64,000 bases of DNA from Micromonospora echinaurantiaca (GCF_900090235.1 NZ_LT607750.1:3546501-3610500); one strand, 5' to 3'. Shown: positions 19,129 through 29,241, counted from the stretch's first letter. The notes: a model not told the origin generated them from the sequence alone. A program made the numbers and translations.

Positions 19129-22100
19129 TTAGAAGGCTCCCCGTCGGCCCGCCGTGCCGCCAATTTCGTACGCGCGGAGTACCGTCTGCTCAACGGTGTT
19201 GCCCTCCGCGTCGGTGGCCTTCGCCCGCAGTGAGACGAAGCCGGTAGCGGTGTGGTTGACTGAAATCTTCCAGTGGTCGCGGACAGCCCGGACGATTGCA
19301 GGTCGCCAGGTCCGCCCGTCGTCGTACGACACGTCTACCGTGAACGCGGTGACGTCGACGGTCTCCTTGTCCTGTCGTTCCACATACACGGGGAAGGAGA
19401 AGTCACCGCCGACGGGCGCCCGATTTTGTAGGTCCACCGCCGGGTCGAACCGCGCGGTGAGCATCGGGAGAGCGTTCCCGTCATCGGCCGCAGATGAGCG
19501 GAAGGTCCACACCGCGGTCACCTTTGTCGACAGCGGCCACCACTCAACCTTTCGGTCGGCCTCGGCGACCAGCCGGTAGTCGGCGACCGCGTCTGGAACC
19601 TCGAAGACAGCCGTGTCGGGCACCGGAACAGTGCCCGCATGCTGGCCGTTCCGGTAGAGGCTGATCGAGCCACTGTCGCCTACAGCCGTCCATGGCATCC
19701 GCGGGCGTCCCGCCGAGTCAGCGAACATCGGCAGGATGACGTCGATCGCGTCATCCTTACGCCACGCCAACGGCCGGTTCGAGACGTTCTCTACAACACC
19801 GCGTAACGACGGTCCGGCAACCGCCTTATTCCATGCGATGTCGTAATAGCGCCCGGCCTCGAAGCGCAGACGTTCGATCGCAATATTCGACGGGCCCGCC
19901 TGCTCGAACATTTCCCAGGTGCCAGGGGTGAAATACTCGGTGCGCTCTCTGCCTGCGTGAACGGGCAAGAACCATGAGATTCCGCCGCCAATGGTTTCGG
20001 CGAATCCAGGGACCGCCGCCACGCTATGCACGGCGTTGACCGCGTTATCGTGGTAGGCGGCCCGCACCGCGAACAAGTCCCGGGTCTTCGGCTGGTGAAC
20101 CTGGTCTGTGTTGAGCTGGTGCTCCGCCCCGTATGCCAGCTCGTAGCGGAGGTTCGGGACCGGCGTGCTGACGTACGACGCCTGCGTCGACTCCGCCTTG
20201 ACCACGTCGACAAATCGCTGCACTGTCGGGCCGACGCCGACCATCGTCGGTAGCGCCGGGTCGGTCATTGGGTTCTCGCCACCGGCCAACCCGGCAAGGG
20301 CCGGATCAGCTAAGGTAACCATCGCCATCTCGCCACCGGCGTCCTTGATAGCCGCTGTGCGCAGTAAGATTTCCTCCCAGGCGATGCCCTCGGGAACCTG
20401 GAACAGCACTAGCTTGCCTCTGGCGTCAATCTTGGCCAGGTCTTCTGGTGTGCCCGCGCCGCCGTACACCACAGGCAACGCACCCCGCCCGGCCGGCGGA
20501 GATTCATTGACCCAAAGGGCCGGGACCTCGAACGGCTGTGCGGTCTGCGCGAACAGCTCCAGCCTAGGCTCGTACGCCTGACGTGACTGCAAAAAGAGAA
20601 AGCTCGTCGAACTCGTGCCGGGCACTGTGGCCGCAAACACCGCACCAAACCGCGCATCCAGCTCGGCATACATCGAATAGGTGCAGGAGCAGTCACTGAT
20701 CTTGCTGACCATACCTACGGAATGTTCGCCGCCACGGGCCGCCAGATTGTCAGTTGTGATTGACATTGGCTTGCCGACACGGGCGTCCAGGGTCTGCACC
20801 GCGTCACGATCGAGCTGCAACTCCGGGTGGGAGATGAGGCTCACCGTCGGCTCCTGCCCGTCACGATGCGTAGAGATGTTTCCGTGCAGGGCGTACCTGC
20901 CGCGCGGCACCCGGATCTTCTCACCATGCGCAACAAGGTGATTGTTCTCCACCCGGTCCAGGTCGACGAGGAGTGCGAAGCTAGATGTGGGTGCATTACC
21001 GTCGCGGTCGATCAGATTGACGGTGAGTTCGTACTTTTCCTCTTCCTGATACACCGACAGGGCGGTTCGGGTACTGACCGTTCCGTTGGAGCTGCGGGCG
21101 GTAAGGACACCAAAGTACTGGCCCGCAGCGGTTTTGTCCTGCGCCGTAATGGTCACCTGCACTGACGCGTCACTGCCGGCGGGGATGGTCACTGTGTCGG
21201 CAGCCAGGGACAACAACCCGACCGGAGCGGGTTCACCATCACGCCGGGTCAACCGCGCCGCCAGCGCCAGCGTCACCGGCGCCGTTCCGGTATTCCGCCA
21301 GGTCAGCGTCTGCCTCTTGACCACGCCCTGGTTCGGCCACGGCAGGTAGGTCGACACACTGCCCAATGCGGTGACCGGCTGGCTGGTCGCCCGCGCCACA
21401 TCCACCCGACCTGCACCAACCGCGTACGGACTAACCTCCGTAACCTCGGCAGCGGTGCTCATCAACGCTGCCTTCAACCGGCCCGCCGTCCAGTCCGGGT
21501 GCTGCTGCGCCAGCAACGCCGCAGCCCCAGCCACGTGCGGCGCCGCCATCGACGTACCGTTCAATCGCTGATAACCGTCACCTACCGGCTCGCCAAGCGG
21601 TGGGATGTTAGCCGGCCGGGCAGCCACAATGTCTTCACCGGGCGCGGCCACGTCCGGCTTCAGGGCTCCGTCGCCAATTCGCGGGCCACGGCTGGAAAAG
21701 TCGCTCAATCGGTCACTCTTACTCACGCTGGCCACCGCCAACGCCTCATCCGCCACCGCTGGCGAGGACACCGCCTCGTCAACGCCGGAATTGCCGGCAG
21801 AGATGACGAACAGGGTGCCATGCTGGCGGGTCAACTCGTTCACCGCAACCGACACCGGGTCAGTACCGTCCGACCGACCAGCGCCGAGGCTCATGTTGAC
21901 CACTTTGGCGCCGCTCTCGGCCGCCGCCCACTGCATCCCCGCGATAACACTGTCGAAGGTGCCAAACCCGGTGTCGTCGAGGACCTTGCCTACCGCGAGC
22001 CGGGCACCCGGAGCGACCCCCTTGTACGCACCCTGCGAGGCCGCCCCCACCCCGCCCACCGTCGACGCCACATGCGTCCCGTGCCCGTTGCCGTCCTCAA

Positions 22101-22896
22101 CATTGCCCTTACCCGAGAAATCCTTCGTCGGCCCGACCCGCCCCACCAAGTCCGGGTGGTCTGTGTCGACGCCGGTGTCCAACACCGCCACGGTGATCCC
22201 GGCGCCAGTCAACCCCCGACTCCAGGCGGCCGGCGCGCCGACCTGCGGCACGCTCTGGTCCAGATTGGCCCAAACCTTGCCGTTGAGCCACACTCGCCCA
22301 ATGCCATTGCTCAGCCGACGGGCACCAGACCCCGTCGACCCAGCGGCACCATCACCAGCCACCGTCAAGGTTTGCGTCCAGAACTGGGACGCCGTTGCCT
22401 TCTTCTCGTCAAGCGCCATCAAAGCAACACCCGGCAGCAGTCGACGAACTGTCGCCCCCGCCGACTTCGACGCTCCAGCCGCCGCTCGACCCTTCGTATA
22501 CTGCACGAGGAGCGGGACGCTGGCGGAATGGGCGTCATCGTAGCCCTGCCGCACCAGGCCGGTCACATTGAACAACTCCAGGTCCAATACTCCGGCGCGC
22601 ACCAGCCCTGCCGCATCGCCTGGCAAGACGTACCGGTCACCACCCCGGCTGAACTGCTGGAACTGGGTCACCCCGAACCGCGGCGCTGGATCCACTACGA
22701 CATCAGCCCGCGTCCCAGACCCGCGAACCAACGCACGATCACCCGTCACCAAGGTCACCCACGCCACCCGGCCCCCATCACCGGACTTCGCGGTCACGAA
22801 CGGCGCCGTAGCCGAGCTCGCAGCAGCCGGAACAAAACCCTGCGTGGCCACGGCGACAGCGACTACGCCCAACACCAATCGTCTGTACCTTCGCAC
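19129..22896 (-). CDS. Large secreted S8 (subtilisin-like) serine peptidase
   Basis: About 1,255 residues. A signal peptide is evident from GTG 22896 (basic RRYRR, then LVLGVVAVAVATQGFVPAAA). Catalytic residues lie in AVLDTGVDTDHPDL (Asp ~240), GNGHGTHVASTVGG (His ~273) and NGTSMAAPHVAGAAALLAQQ (Ser ~449), with oxyanion Asn in VISAGNSG. The long C-terminal part includes an Ig-like segment (GTAPVTLALAARLT) and a PA-like insert (DAGGEMAMVTLADPAL), an arrangement seen in large actinobacterial subtilases. GGGAGGG just upstream of the GTG supports this start over an upstream in-frame ATG at 22962. Its stop is three bases from the possible upstream start of the ECF sigma gene. Likely acts outside the cell on proteins or peptides; substrate unknown. 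Confidence 0.92.
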   Translation of the reverse strand: MRRYRRLVLGVVAVAVATQGFVPAAASSATAPFVTAKSGDGGRVAWVTLVTGDRALVRGSGTRADVVVDPAPRFGVTQFQQFSRGGDRYVLPGDAAGLVRAGVLDLELFNVTGLVRQGYDDAHSASVPLLVQYTKGRAAAGASKSAGATVRRLLPGVALMALDEKKATASQFWTQTLTVAGDGAAGSTGSGARRLSNGIGRVWLNGKVWANLDQSVPQVGAPAAWSRGLTGAGITVAVLDTGVDTDHPDLVGRVGPTKDFSGKGNVEDGNGHGTHVASTVGGVGAASQGAYKGVAPGARLAVGKVLDDTGFGTFDSVIAGMQWAAAESGAKVVNMSLGAGRSDGTDPVSVAVNELTRQHGTLFVISAGNSGVDEAVSSPAVADEALAVASVSKSDRLSDFSSRGPRIGDGALKPDVAAPGEDIVAARPANIPPLGEPVGDGYQRLNGTSMAAPHVAGAAALLAQQHPDWTAGRLKAALMSTAAEVTEVSPYAVGAGRVDVARATSQPVTALGSVSTYLPWPNQGVVKRQTLTWRNTGTAPVTLALAARLTRRDGEPAPVGLLSLAADTVTIPAGSDASVQVTITAQDKTAAGQYFGVLTARSSNGTVSTRTALSVYQEEEKYELTVNLIDRDGNAPTSSFALLVDLDRVENNHLVAHGEKIRVPRGRYALHGNISTHRDGQEPTVSLISHPELQLDRDAVQTLDARVGKPMSITTDNLAARGGEHSVGMVSKISDCSCTYSMYAELDARFGAVFAATVPGTSSTSFLFLQSRQAYEPRLELFAQTAQPFEVPALWVNESPPAGRGALPVVYGGAGTPEDLAKIDARGKLVLFQVPEGIAWEEILLRTAAIKDAGGEMAMVTLADPALAGLAGGENPMTDPALPTMVGVGPTVQRFVDVVKAESTQASYVSTPVPNLRYELAYGAEHQLNTDQVHQPKTRDLFAVRAAYHDNAVNAVHSVAAVPGFAETIGGGISWFLPVHAGRERTEYFTPGTWEMFEQAGPSNIAIERLRFEAGRYYDIAWNKAVAGPSLRGVVENVSNRPLAWRKDDAIDVILPMFADSAGRPRMPWTAVGDSGSISLYRNGQHAGTVPVPDTAVFEVPDAVADYRLVAEADRKVEWWPLSTKVTAVWTFRSSAADDGNALPMLTARFDPAVDLQNRAPVGGDFSFPVYVERQDKETVDVTAFTVDVSYDDGRTWRPAIVRAVRDHWKISVNHTATGFVSLRAKATDAEGNTVEQTVLRAYEIGGTAGRRGAF

Positions 22897-23000
22897 TGAC
22901 CCTCCCTGCCTGAAGAGGCCACCGCTCGCACAGGGACCGCATGCACGAGACACCGACAGCACTCGGCGCCACGGCGACTACGTCCGCGCCCCCACGCGAG

Positions 23001-23031
23001 CAGGGCAGGCGGTCTCACGCCACCTGCCCTG
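23001..23031. terminator. Hairpin between IS110 remnant and protease gene
   Basis: A 12-bp stem (CAGGGCAGGCGG with CCACCTGCCCTG, one wobble) closes a loop of about seven bases. On the plus strand it is followed by TTGTTGT, terminator-like; on the minus strand it lies roughly 105 bases upstream of the protease start and would sit in its promoter or leader. Either a shield against read-through or a leader structure. Confidence 0.5.
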
Positions 23032-23158
23032 TTGTTGTCGGAAGCAGCCGCCAGGTTCCCCCGACCCCGATGGGCCACCGTCGGCCAGGCACCGCCCCAC
23101 GATCTGATTCGGCTAACAGCCACCCTGACCTGGGCGGGTCTGAGTCGAAAATGAGCCT

Positions 23159-24432
23159 CTACTGGACCGGGGTGACGATCGCCTGGTAGCCGAGTTGGTG
23201 GAGCTGGCCGATGAGGCGACGGGCCTGTCGTGCGGGGTCGGTGCGGGTCAGGAAATGGGCCGCGCCGAGATCGTTGTAGTCGGTGTCGTTGCTGATCATG
23301 TGCCAAATAGCGGTGAGGATGCTGTGTCCGACGGCGACGACTGCCCGTTTGGTGCCGCGGCGGCTGGCGATCCGCCGGTATCGGGCTTGCAGGTAGGTGT
23401 CCTTGCTGCGGGCTGCTCCGGAGGCTGCCTCGCCAAGGGCGCCGCGTAGCCAGGAGTCGCCCTTGCGGATTGCTCCGCCGTGGTGCTCGCCGGCGGATTC
23501 GTAGTTTCCGGGACACATCCCTGCCCAGGAGGCGAGGTGACCTGGGGTTGGGAACCGGCTCATGTCGGCACCGATCTCGGCCAGGATGACTTGGGCAGTG
23601 CGAGCGTCCACGCCGGGGATGGTGTCGAGCCGGGCGATGACGTCCTGAAAGGGCTCGATTTCGTCGTGGATCCGTGCTGACACAGCGTCAATCGTTGCTG
23701 CGGTGGCATCGATGCGGTCGAGCATCGCACGGCAGATGAATGCGTGATGATCGGTGAACCTGCCCACGAGGGCGTCGCGTAGGGCGGGGATCTTCGCGCG
23801 CATCCGTGCGCGCGCGAGGTCAGCGAGAACCTGAGGGTCACGCTCGCCGGCGATCAACGCCTCGATCATCGCGCGTCCGGAGACGCCGAGGGTGTGTGAC
23901 GCCACGGTCGACAGCTTGATCCCGGCGTCTTCCAGGACCTTCTCCAGCCGTTGGATCTCGCGGGTGCGTTCCTGGACCAGGGTGGTGCGGTATCGGGTGA
24001 GGTCACGAAGTCGGCGGATTCGTGGCGGTGGAACGAAGCTGGGGCGGACCAAGCCGTGCTCTATCAGCCTGGCGATCCAGGCGGAGTCGGCGACCTCTGT
24101 CTTGCGGCCAGGGACGTTACGCATGTGCCGGGCGTTGAGCAGCTGCACGTCGAAGCCGTCCTCGAGCAGGGGTAGTAGACCGGCTTCCAGTAGTCGCCAG
24201 TCGCTTCCATCCCGACGACGGTGACCTCGTTGGCGCTGAGCCAGTCACGTAGCTCCAGCAGTGCCGGGGTGGTCGTCGCGAATGTGCGGATCTCTTGGCG
24301 GCGGCGGCCTCGCTCGCCGGGAATCCGTACGCAGGCTTTGAGATCGGCTTTGCCGATGTCGAGTCCCGCGCATCGTTGGACCAGGGTGTCCACGATCTCA
24401 CCGTCCTCGCTCAGGGTGGGCGAAGCGTGGAC
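23159..24432 (-). pseudogene. IS110-family transposase, frameshifted
   Basis: The N-terminal RuvC-like part reads RCAGLDIGKADLKACVRIPG and VTVVGMEATGDYWKPVYY from about 24432. One base is missing near 24170, and the rest continues in another frame: VQLLNARHMRNVPGRKTEVA, DSAWIARLIEHGL, then the C-terminal Tnp_20 domain with TIPGVDARTAQVILAEIG, WAGMCPGNYESAG and HHGGAIRKGDSWLRGAL. Apart from that single indel it looks full length. It lies upstream of the protease operon, separated by about 260 bases. Confidence 0.85.
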
Positions 24433-24711
24433 GGTCCGGAGAACCGCGCAGGCGAGAAGAGTCTGAGTCGCGTACTCGTAGCAACAATCAAGAACGCCTG
24501 ACGCACGGTTCCGGCGTCCCGCTGTCAAACGGGCTCGAAGCACCACAGACCCACGACGTCGCAAGACTGTCCGCACACTCATTTTCAGCCCGTCAAGGGA
24601 GGCCTCACCAGAGGCAACTCCCGCTGTCAAACGAACGGCTCTGGCGCAGAAACGGTGGTGGACAATGTCCCGAGTGGTCAGTGCTGGGCGTGATCATGAC
24701 GCCCGTGTGAC

Positions 24712-25905
24712 TTGATCAAGTCCGTATTCCCTGGGCTGTCTTCGCTGGTCATCGAGCAGGTAATCGATCAAGAGACGGTCGTGCAGGTCCTGGCCCGAAC
24801 GGCGGGGACGCCGGCGGCCTGCCCGCAGTGCGGGCAGCTCAGCGACCGCCTCCACGCCTATCACCAGCGCCAGCTGGCTGATCTCCCGGTCGGCGGGCGG
24901 GGAGTGATCGTGCAGGTCCGCGTTCGCCGGCTGGTCTGCGCGGCGGCGTCCTGCTCACAGCGGACGTTCCGCGAGCAGGTGCCCGCGCTGGCGCAGCGGT
25001 GGGTGCGGCGGACCCGGCAGCTGACTGCCCTGGTCGCCGATCTCGCGGTGATCACCGCTGGCCGTGCCGGTGCGGCGGTGTTGTTGAGGCTGGGTGTGCG
25101 GATCTCGCGCAGCACGGTGCTGCGGGTGCTGATGGCAATCCCGATACCGGACACGCCGGCGCCCGCGGTGCTCAGCGTGGACGCCTTCGCGCTGCGCCGC
25201 GGCCGCCGGTATGCCACCTTGCTGCTGGACGCGGTCACCCACGGCCGTGTTGACGTCCTGCCAGACCGCAAGGCCGAGACCCTGGCCGCGTGGCTGCGTG
25301 AGCATCCCGAGGCGGAGGTGGTCTGCCGTGATGGATCTGCCGCCGACGCGATCCGCGACGGCGCATCCCACGCAATGCAGGTCAGCGACCGGTGGCACCT
25401 GTGGAACAACCTGGCCAAGGCCGTGGAGAAGACCGTGGTCGCGCACTCGGGCTGCTGGCAGCATGGCCCACCGCGCCCGGACCGGCCACTGGACGAACGC
25501 ACCCGACAACGCCACGCCGCCGTCCACGCGCTGCTCGACGAGGGTGTTGGCCAGCTGGAGTGCGCCCGCCCGGCTCGGCTGGGCACTGAACACCGTCAAA
25601 CGCTATGCCCGCGCCGCCTCCGCCGAGGACCTGCAGCGCCCGCCGCGCTACCGCGAAACACTGGTCGACCCGTCCCGCGACCACCTGCGCCGCCGCCGGG
25701 CCGAAGAACCCGACGTGGCAACGACCCGGCTGCTGGCCGAGATCCGCGACCACGGCTACACCGGGCAGCGCCAACCTGCTCGTGCGGTACCTCAATCAGG
25801 GCCGCGCGGACGCCGAACGCCCCGCGCCGTCGCCCGGCGCCTGGCTCATGACCGCGACCGAGAAACTCGCTGCTCATCAACGCAGTCACCTCGACGACCT
25901 GCTCG
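24712..25905 (+). pseudogene. ISL3-family transposase, frameshifted and 3' truncated
   Basis: From a TTG at 24712: zinc-finger [20 protein letters not shown], the [11 protein letters not shown] pair, then DDE_Tnp_ISL3 motifs [40 protein letters not shown] and [19 protein letters not shown] frameshift near 25560 disrupts the frame. Homology ends at about 25905, where a fragment of a different transposase begins, so the 3' third is gone. Confidence 0.85.
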
Positions 25906-26130
25906 CCGCCCGCAGGCGAGGGCGTCATACAACGCCCCGTGACCCCGACGATGCTCACCCACCAGCGACAGCTCCACCAACGACCGGATCGGCCCATCGG
26001 CGCACAACACGGCGTCCGTCAGGTCGAACAACGCGTGGGCACGCGCGGTCAAGCAGTCGTAGGACTCCCGCCGGAACCTGTCCAGGTCCCCGACAGGATC
26101 AGCCGGACGATGGTCATGCACACTGATCAC
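25906..26130 (-). pseudogene. 5' fragment of an NF041680-type transposase
   Basis: The minus strand reads DRFRRESYDCLTARAHALFD, LTDAVLCADGPIRSLVEL and EHRRGHGALYDALACG, the same N-terminus as the copy ending at 17190. It stops abruptly after about 70 codons where the ISL3 remnant begins. The initiating codon overlaps the palindrome at 26123-26203. Confidence 0.75.
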
Positions 26131-26203
26131 CGGAACAGCCCTTGGTTATTGATGTTCTTCCCTAGACAAGAAGTCATCGGCCAAGGGCTGTTTCCGTGAT
26201 CAG
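26123..26203. repeat. 81-base palindromic element upstream of the NF041680 fragment
   Basis: A 23-base arm at 26123-26145 (starting CTGATCAC, ending CAGCCCTTGG) is repeated inverted at 26181-26203 with two mismatches, separated by 35 bases. It may be the terminal structure of the truncated NF041680-type element, a small non-autonomous repeat, or a transcription-blocking hairpin. Confidence 0.65.
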
Positions 26204-26689
26204 CCAGGGTCCCCAAGGGGCCCTCGGAGGTTAAAGATCAAGCTAGCAAAGTGGACCCACAACTTCCTGCGCACGACGCTGGAGGTCGTCCGTGGACCTG
26301 CAGCAATCTTTGCCTACGCGCAACATGGAACGGAAACTGTTCGAATCTTGATTCGTGTAACTGTGGACCGAGAGCGCTCGCTCAAGTGTCGCATCGTGTT
26401 TCGCTAGAACGGTCATCCGCCGTGTTCGAACGGAGCTCCCAAGGTGTAGAGGAACATCGCCATAGCCGCGAGCGTTAGCGCAACTCGAACCTCAAACTTC
26501 ATGCGCTGCGTCCTTTTCGATATCTCTGTCGGAACGATGATCGAGTGGGATAATCGCACTTGCTGGTATAGCCGCGCTATAAGGGAGATATCTGGTTGGT
26601 TGTGAAAGCGGATCGCGCCGCTGATCTCGGCTCGTGCCAGCCAGATCCGCTTCGGGGCGGTTGGCTCGTGACGGTCGGATGATCGTCGC
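26204..26689. other. Intergenic, no gene recognised
   Basis: Nearly 490 bases, less GC-rich than most of the window, between IS remnants. Frames are short and anonymous on both strands. Confidence 0.4.
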
Positions 26690-27020
26690 GAGGATCGTGT
26701 TTGTACGATCTGTGGGGCGAGATCGAGCCGTCGCTGCCGCATATCCACGCGAGCAAGCATCGATTCCCGGACCGTAGGCCCTCGGCAACGACCGCAGGTG
26801 CCACAGTGCCTTGTCGTACCGCGATTCAGTGGGTGTTTCGCCTCAGGACTCGGATTCGGGCCGGGTTGATGCTCGCGTCGGCTACAGACCGCAACGACGC
26901 CGGCGTGTGGCGGCGACCGCACGAGGTCCTGCTGAGAAAACTGCGGTCCGCCAGTCACTTTGACATGTCGACGGTGATCAACGGCTTCCAATCCAGGCGA
27001 TCAAAGGTGGTACAAACCGG
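26690..27020 (+). pseudogene. IS5-family transposase remnant (second type), 5' half
   Basis: The plus strand begins LYDLWGEIEPSLPHIHASKH, aligning with LWAEIAPLLPPSARRHRFPG of the 40757 element. It continues in shifted frames with the DRNDAGVW-like and VLLRKLRSASHFDMSTVING segments. Homology ends at about 27020, where a different IS5-type remnant begins. Confidence 0.65.
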
Positions 27021-27039
27021 CTCGAGCCCCGGTCGGTGG

Positions 27040-27495
27040 GCCACAAGCTTCGCTGGCGTGCGAATAGGGCGGCAAGCCGCTGTCGATCCTGCTGACCACG
27101 GGCACCGCGGTGGCAGCCCCAGTTTCCAGCAGCGCCGCCCGGTCTTCACGCGCCTCTCTTGGGCGCCGGCGTCCGCGCGTTTGGCCCGATCGACTCATCG
27201 CCGACCGCGCCTACACCTTTCCGCGGCGACCGCGCTACCTGCGCCGACGTGGAATCATGGCCTGCGTCCGCGCAGCGTCGACCAGGAAGCACACCGCCGC
27301 GCCAAGGGTTCCGCAGGTGGCCGGTCACCGGCCTTCGACCCTGTAGTTCATCGACAGCCGTCGCGACGGGATCGACAGGCTCAAACGCCACCGCAGCCTG
27401 GCCGCCCGCCACGACAAAGTCGCCGTCCCTACGAAGCTACCATCCACGTCACCGCCATCAAGGAATGGCTACGCGCACTTCCAGATACGATCTAG
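27040..27495 (+). pseudogene. IS5-family (IS427-like) transposase 3' remnant
   Basis: Plus-strand pieces match the C-terminal half of the 43349 transposase: ASLACE-like region, then in other frames LIADRAYTF, RYLRRRGIMAC, RQAQTPPQPGRPPR and the terminal HVTAIKEWLRA. The first Asp region is missing and at least three frames are used. Joined directly to the previous remnant, it forms a chimeric scar. Confidence 0.65.
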
Positions 27496-27760
27496 GTCGG
27501 GGTGGGGTGGTTTGTCGGCCTGGTGGTTGGAGTGTTGTGCCGGTGATTTCGGCCTGCGGGCGGGTGCTTCGGAGTCTGCGGGGCGCGTTCGTAGGCGCGG
27601 ACCAGCGGGTGGGAGAGGGTGAGCCAGGCCAGGTGGAATTGCGCGACCCATGCGGTGGAGATGAACCGCAGAGCCGCGCTGGCCGGCCGGGCTTGCGGAT
27701 GACCTCAAGCGTGGTGCGCGGGGTGTCGCGGATCAGTCGACCACGCGGGCGCCCCGGCCA
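27496..27760 (-). pseudogene. Unidentified protein 3' remnant
   Basis: A minus-strand frame from about 27715 reads ALRFISTAWVAQFHLAWLTL then SHPLVRAYERAPQTPKHPPA before its stop. The sequence is protein-like in composition but short, follows an in-frame TGA and matches no family I recognise. Probably the tail of a lost gene. Confidence 0.35.
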
Positions 27761-27824
27761 AGGGTGCCGGCGCCCTTCACTGTCGTTGGGTCGATAATGA
27801 GGTATGCCTACCGCTCGGCGATTG

Positions 27825-28322
27825 CTAGTCGAACCGCCAGCGCGTGGAGTTGAAGGAAGCGGTGGTTTGAAAGCCGTAAACGATGGCAGGCTTAACCGCG
27901 TAGACATCATAGGGGGGAGGGCCAGCGGTGGGCGCTCCCTCCGTATCGTGGAAGGCAGAGTCCCGCACCGTTACATGCCAGTCGTACTTTGCGGAATATT
28001 CATGTGCGACTTGGCGAAGTTTGACCGCCTCGACCACCCTAATGGCTCTACCCTCCACAACCATGTCGAGCGACTCGGCATTAGTGCTCAAGGTACAGCG
28101 AGGGTTCAGTGCGAGGTTGCGGGCCTTCCGTGATTTGTTGTTTGCCGCAAAATGCAATGCGTAGTCGTGCCACACGGCCAGAACCGGAACCACGTGCGGG
28201 ATATTATCCTTGCCAATGGTCACAAGCCAGTATGTATCCGCCGCAGCTAACTGCGCTCTAGCGTTGGCCCAGCTCGTCGGCGGTCCTGCAGACGTGAGCG
28301 GGTCACTTGCGCTTGGCTCCAT
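27825..28322 (-). CDS. Pyridoxamine 5'-phosphate oxidase-family (PPOX) flavoprotein
   Basis: A 165-residue protein with the split-barrel flavin-binding fold of the PPOX superfamily: TYWLVTIGKDNIPHVVPVLA at residues ~30-49, then FAANNKSRKARNLALNPRC and VVEGRAIRVV, ending with the common IVYGFQTTASFNSTRWRFD-type tail. Members bind FMN or F420 and reduce diverse small molecules; the cofactor cannot be decided here. ATG at 28322 has AGAAGGAG six to seven bases upstream, a strong ribosome-binding site. Monocistronic, flanked by IS scars and an Imm33-like gene facing the other way. Confidence 0.85.
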   Translation of the reverse strand: MEPSASDPLTSAGPPTSWANARAQLAAADTYWLVTIGKDNIPHVVPVLAVWHDYALHFAANNKSRKARNLALNPRCTLSTNAESLDMVVEGRAIRVVEAVKLRQVAHEYSAKYDWHVTVRDSAFHDTEGAPTAGPPPYDVYAVKPAIVYGFQTTASFNSTRWRFD

Positions 28323-28477
28323 ACGGTCACTCCTTCTCTAGATGACCCAACCGCACTCGCTCCGCTGTGGAGATGGCCGGCGTACAGCCCCTCCGGCACC
28401 ACGTACACTATATTGTACCTGCGGTAACGTTGCCGCACTTGTCGCACTCCGATTGACCCATGACGGTTTGACTTCAC

Positions 28478-28867
28478 ATGATGGGCGACATGATCAGTTG
28501 GCGTCGGCGTAGGCCGGCCTTCAGTGCCTCGGCAGCGCAGCACGACATATGTCGACGCTTCGCCGTCGAGCCATCGCCGCCCGGCCAGGGAACGATGGTC
28601 GGCTTCGCACTCTCGCGTCCACGCGAGCTGGAGCCGCTCAACGCCCTGCGCCACCCGATCGCAGGCAGCAGCAACGGCTGGTTCGTGTGGCGCGGCCCGG
28701 CGATCCCGCAGGAAGACGACAAGTTCTTCGCACCCTTGCACGTTGAGCACCTGGACGACTACGCCCCGCAGCTTGAGCCGTACCTTGCACTCCCCCCAGG
28801 CTGGGGCGTGGTGCTGGCACCCGACTACGAGGACGTCTGGTACGACGAGACTCTCCTCGACGTCTGA
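28478..28867 (+). CDS. Imm33-like immunity-domain protein (tentative)
   Basis: A 129-residue frame. The C-terminal ~80 residues (LEPLNALRHPIAGSSNGWFV, then FFAPLHVEHLDDYAP and LPPGWGVVLAPDYEDVWYDE) closely resemble a small widespread soluble family I associate with Imm33-type immunity proteins. The N-terminal part contains CRRFAVEPSPPGQG, also family-like; the first ~15 residues may not be translated, and MISWRR six codons in is an alternative start. No toxin gene is adjacent: the neighbours are a PPOX gene and an AfsR-like regulator. A long opposing frame overlaps it but has no recognisable domain. Confidence 0.55.
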   Translation: MMGDMISWRRRRPAFSASAAQHDICRRFAVEPSPPGQGTMVGFALSRPRELEPLNALRHPIAGSSNGWFVWRGPAIPQEDDKFFAPLHVEHLDDYAPQLEPYLALPPGWGVVLAPDYEDVWYDETLLDV

Positions 28868-29241
28868 CATCGGCACGACGAACCAGTTCCGCAGGTAGGT
28901 CAGCCCTAGCCGATCATGTAATGCATCATCCGACACAGATCCATCACGCACCAACTGAAGCCCGGCCGTAACGTTGCCGCACGCTCGATGCAGAGTACCC
29001 ATGTGCGGCGCCAACGGCGGCGCGGAGACCCGCTTCCCTGGCCATACATCGGTCTTCCCAAACCAGAGTTGCCACCAGCGGCACATGACTGAAGTCATCC
29101 TCGTCAAGGTCAAACGGTTGTCTTTATCGAGACGGCTGTGCGCGAGGCCGTGCCAACCCGGCGGGCTCCCGATCTACCGATAACGTTGGAATACCTGCTC
29201 ACTGCTTGGCTGACCTGCCTGCACCGAATCCACGCCCCAAG
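28868..29241. other. Intergenic, no gene recognised
   Basis: About 370 bases downstream of both the Imm33-like gene and the convergent AfsR-type regulator. I see no strong terminator hairpin and no IS signature. Confidence 0.4.

Noticed and set aside
21499..22899. A 466-codon plus-strand frame antisense to the S8 protease
   Set aside because: The minus-strand frame has the signal peptide and complete catalytic triad; the antisense frame is histidine/arginine-rich and has no recognisable domain.
28247..29113. A 288-codon minus-strand frame overlapping the Imm33-like gene
   Set aside because: No domain signature and low-complexity stretches; the plus-strand frame shows family-like conserved motifs instead.
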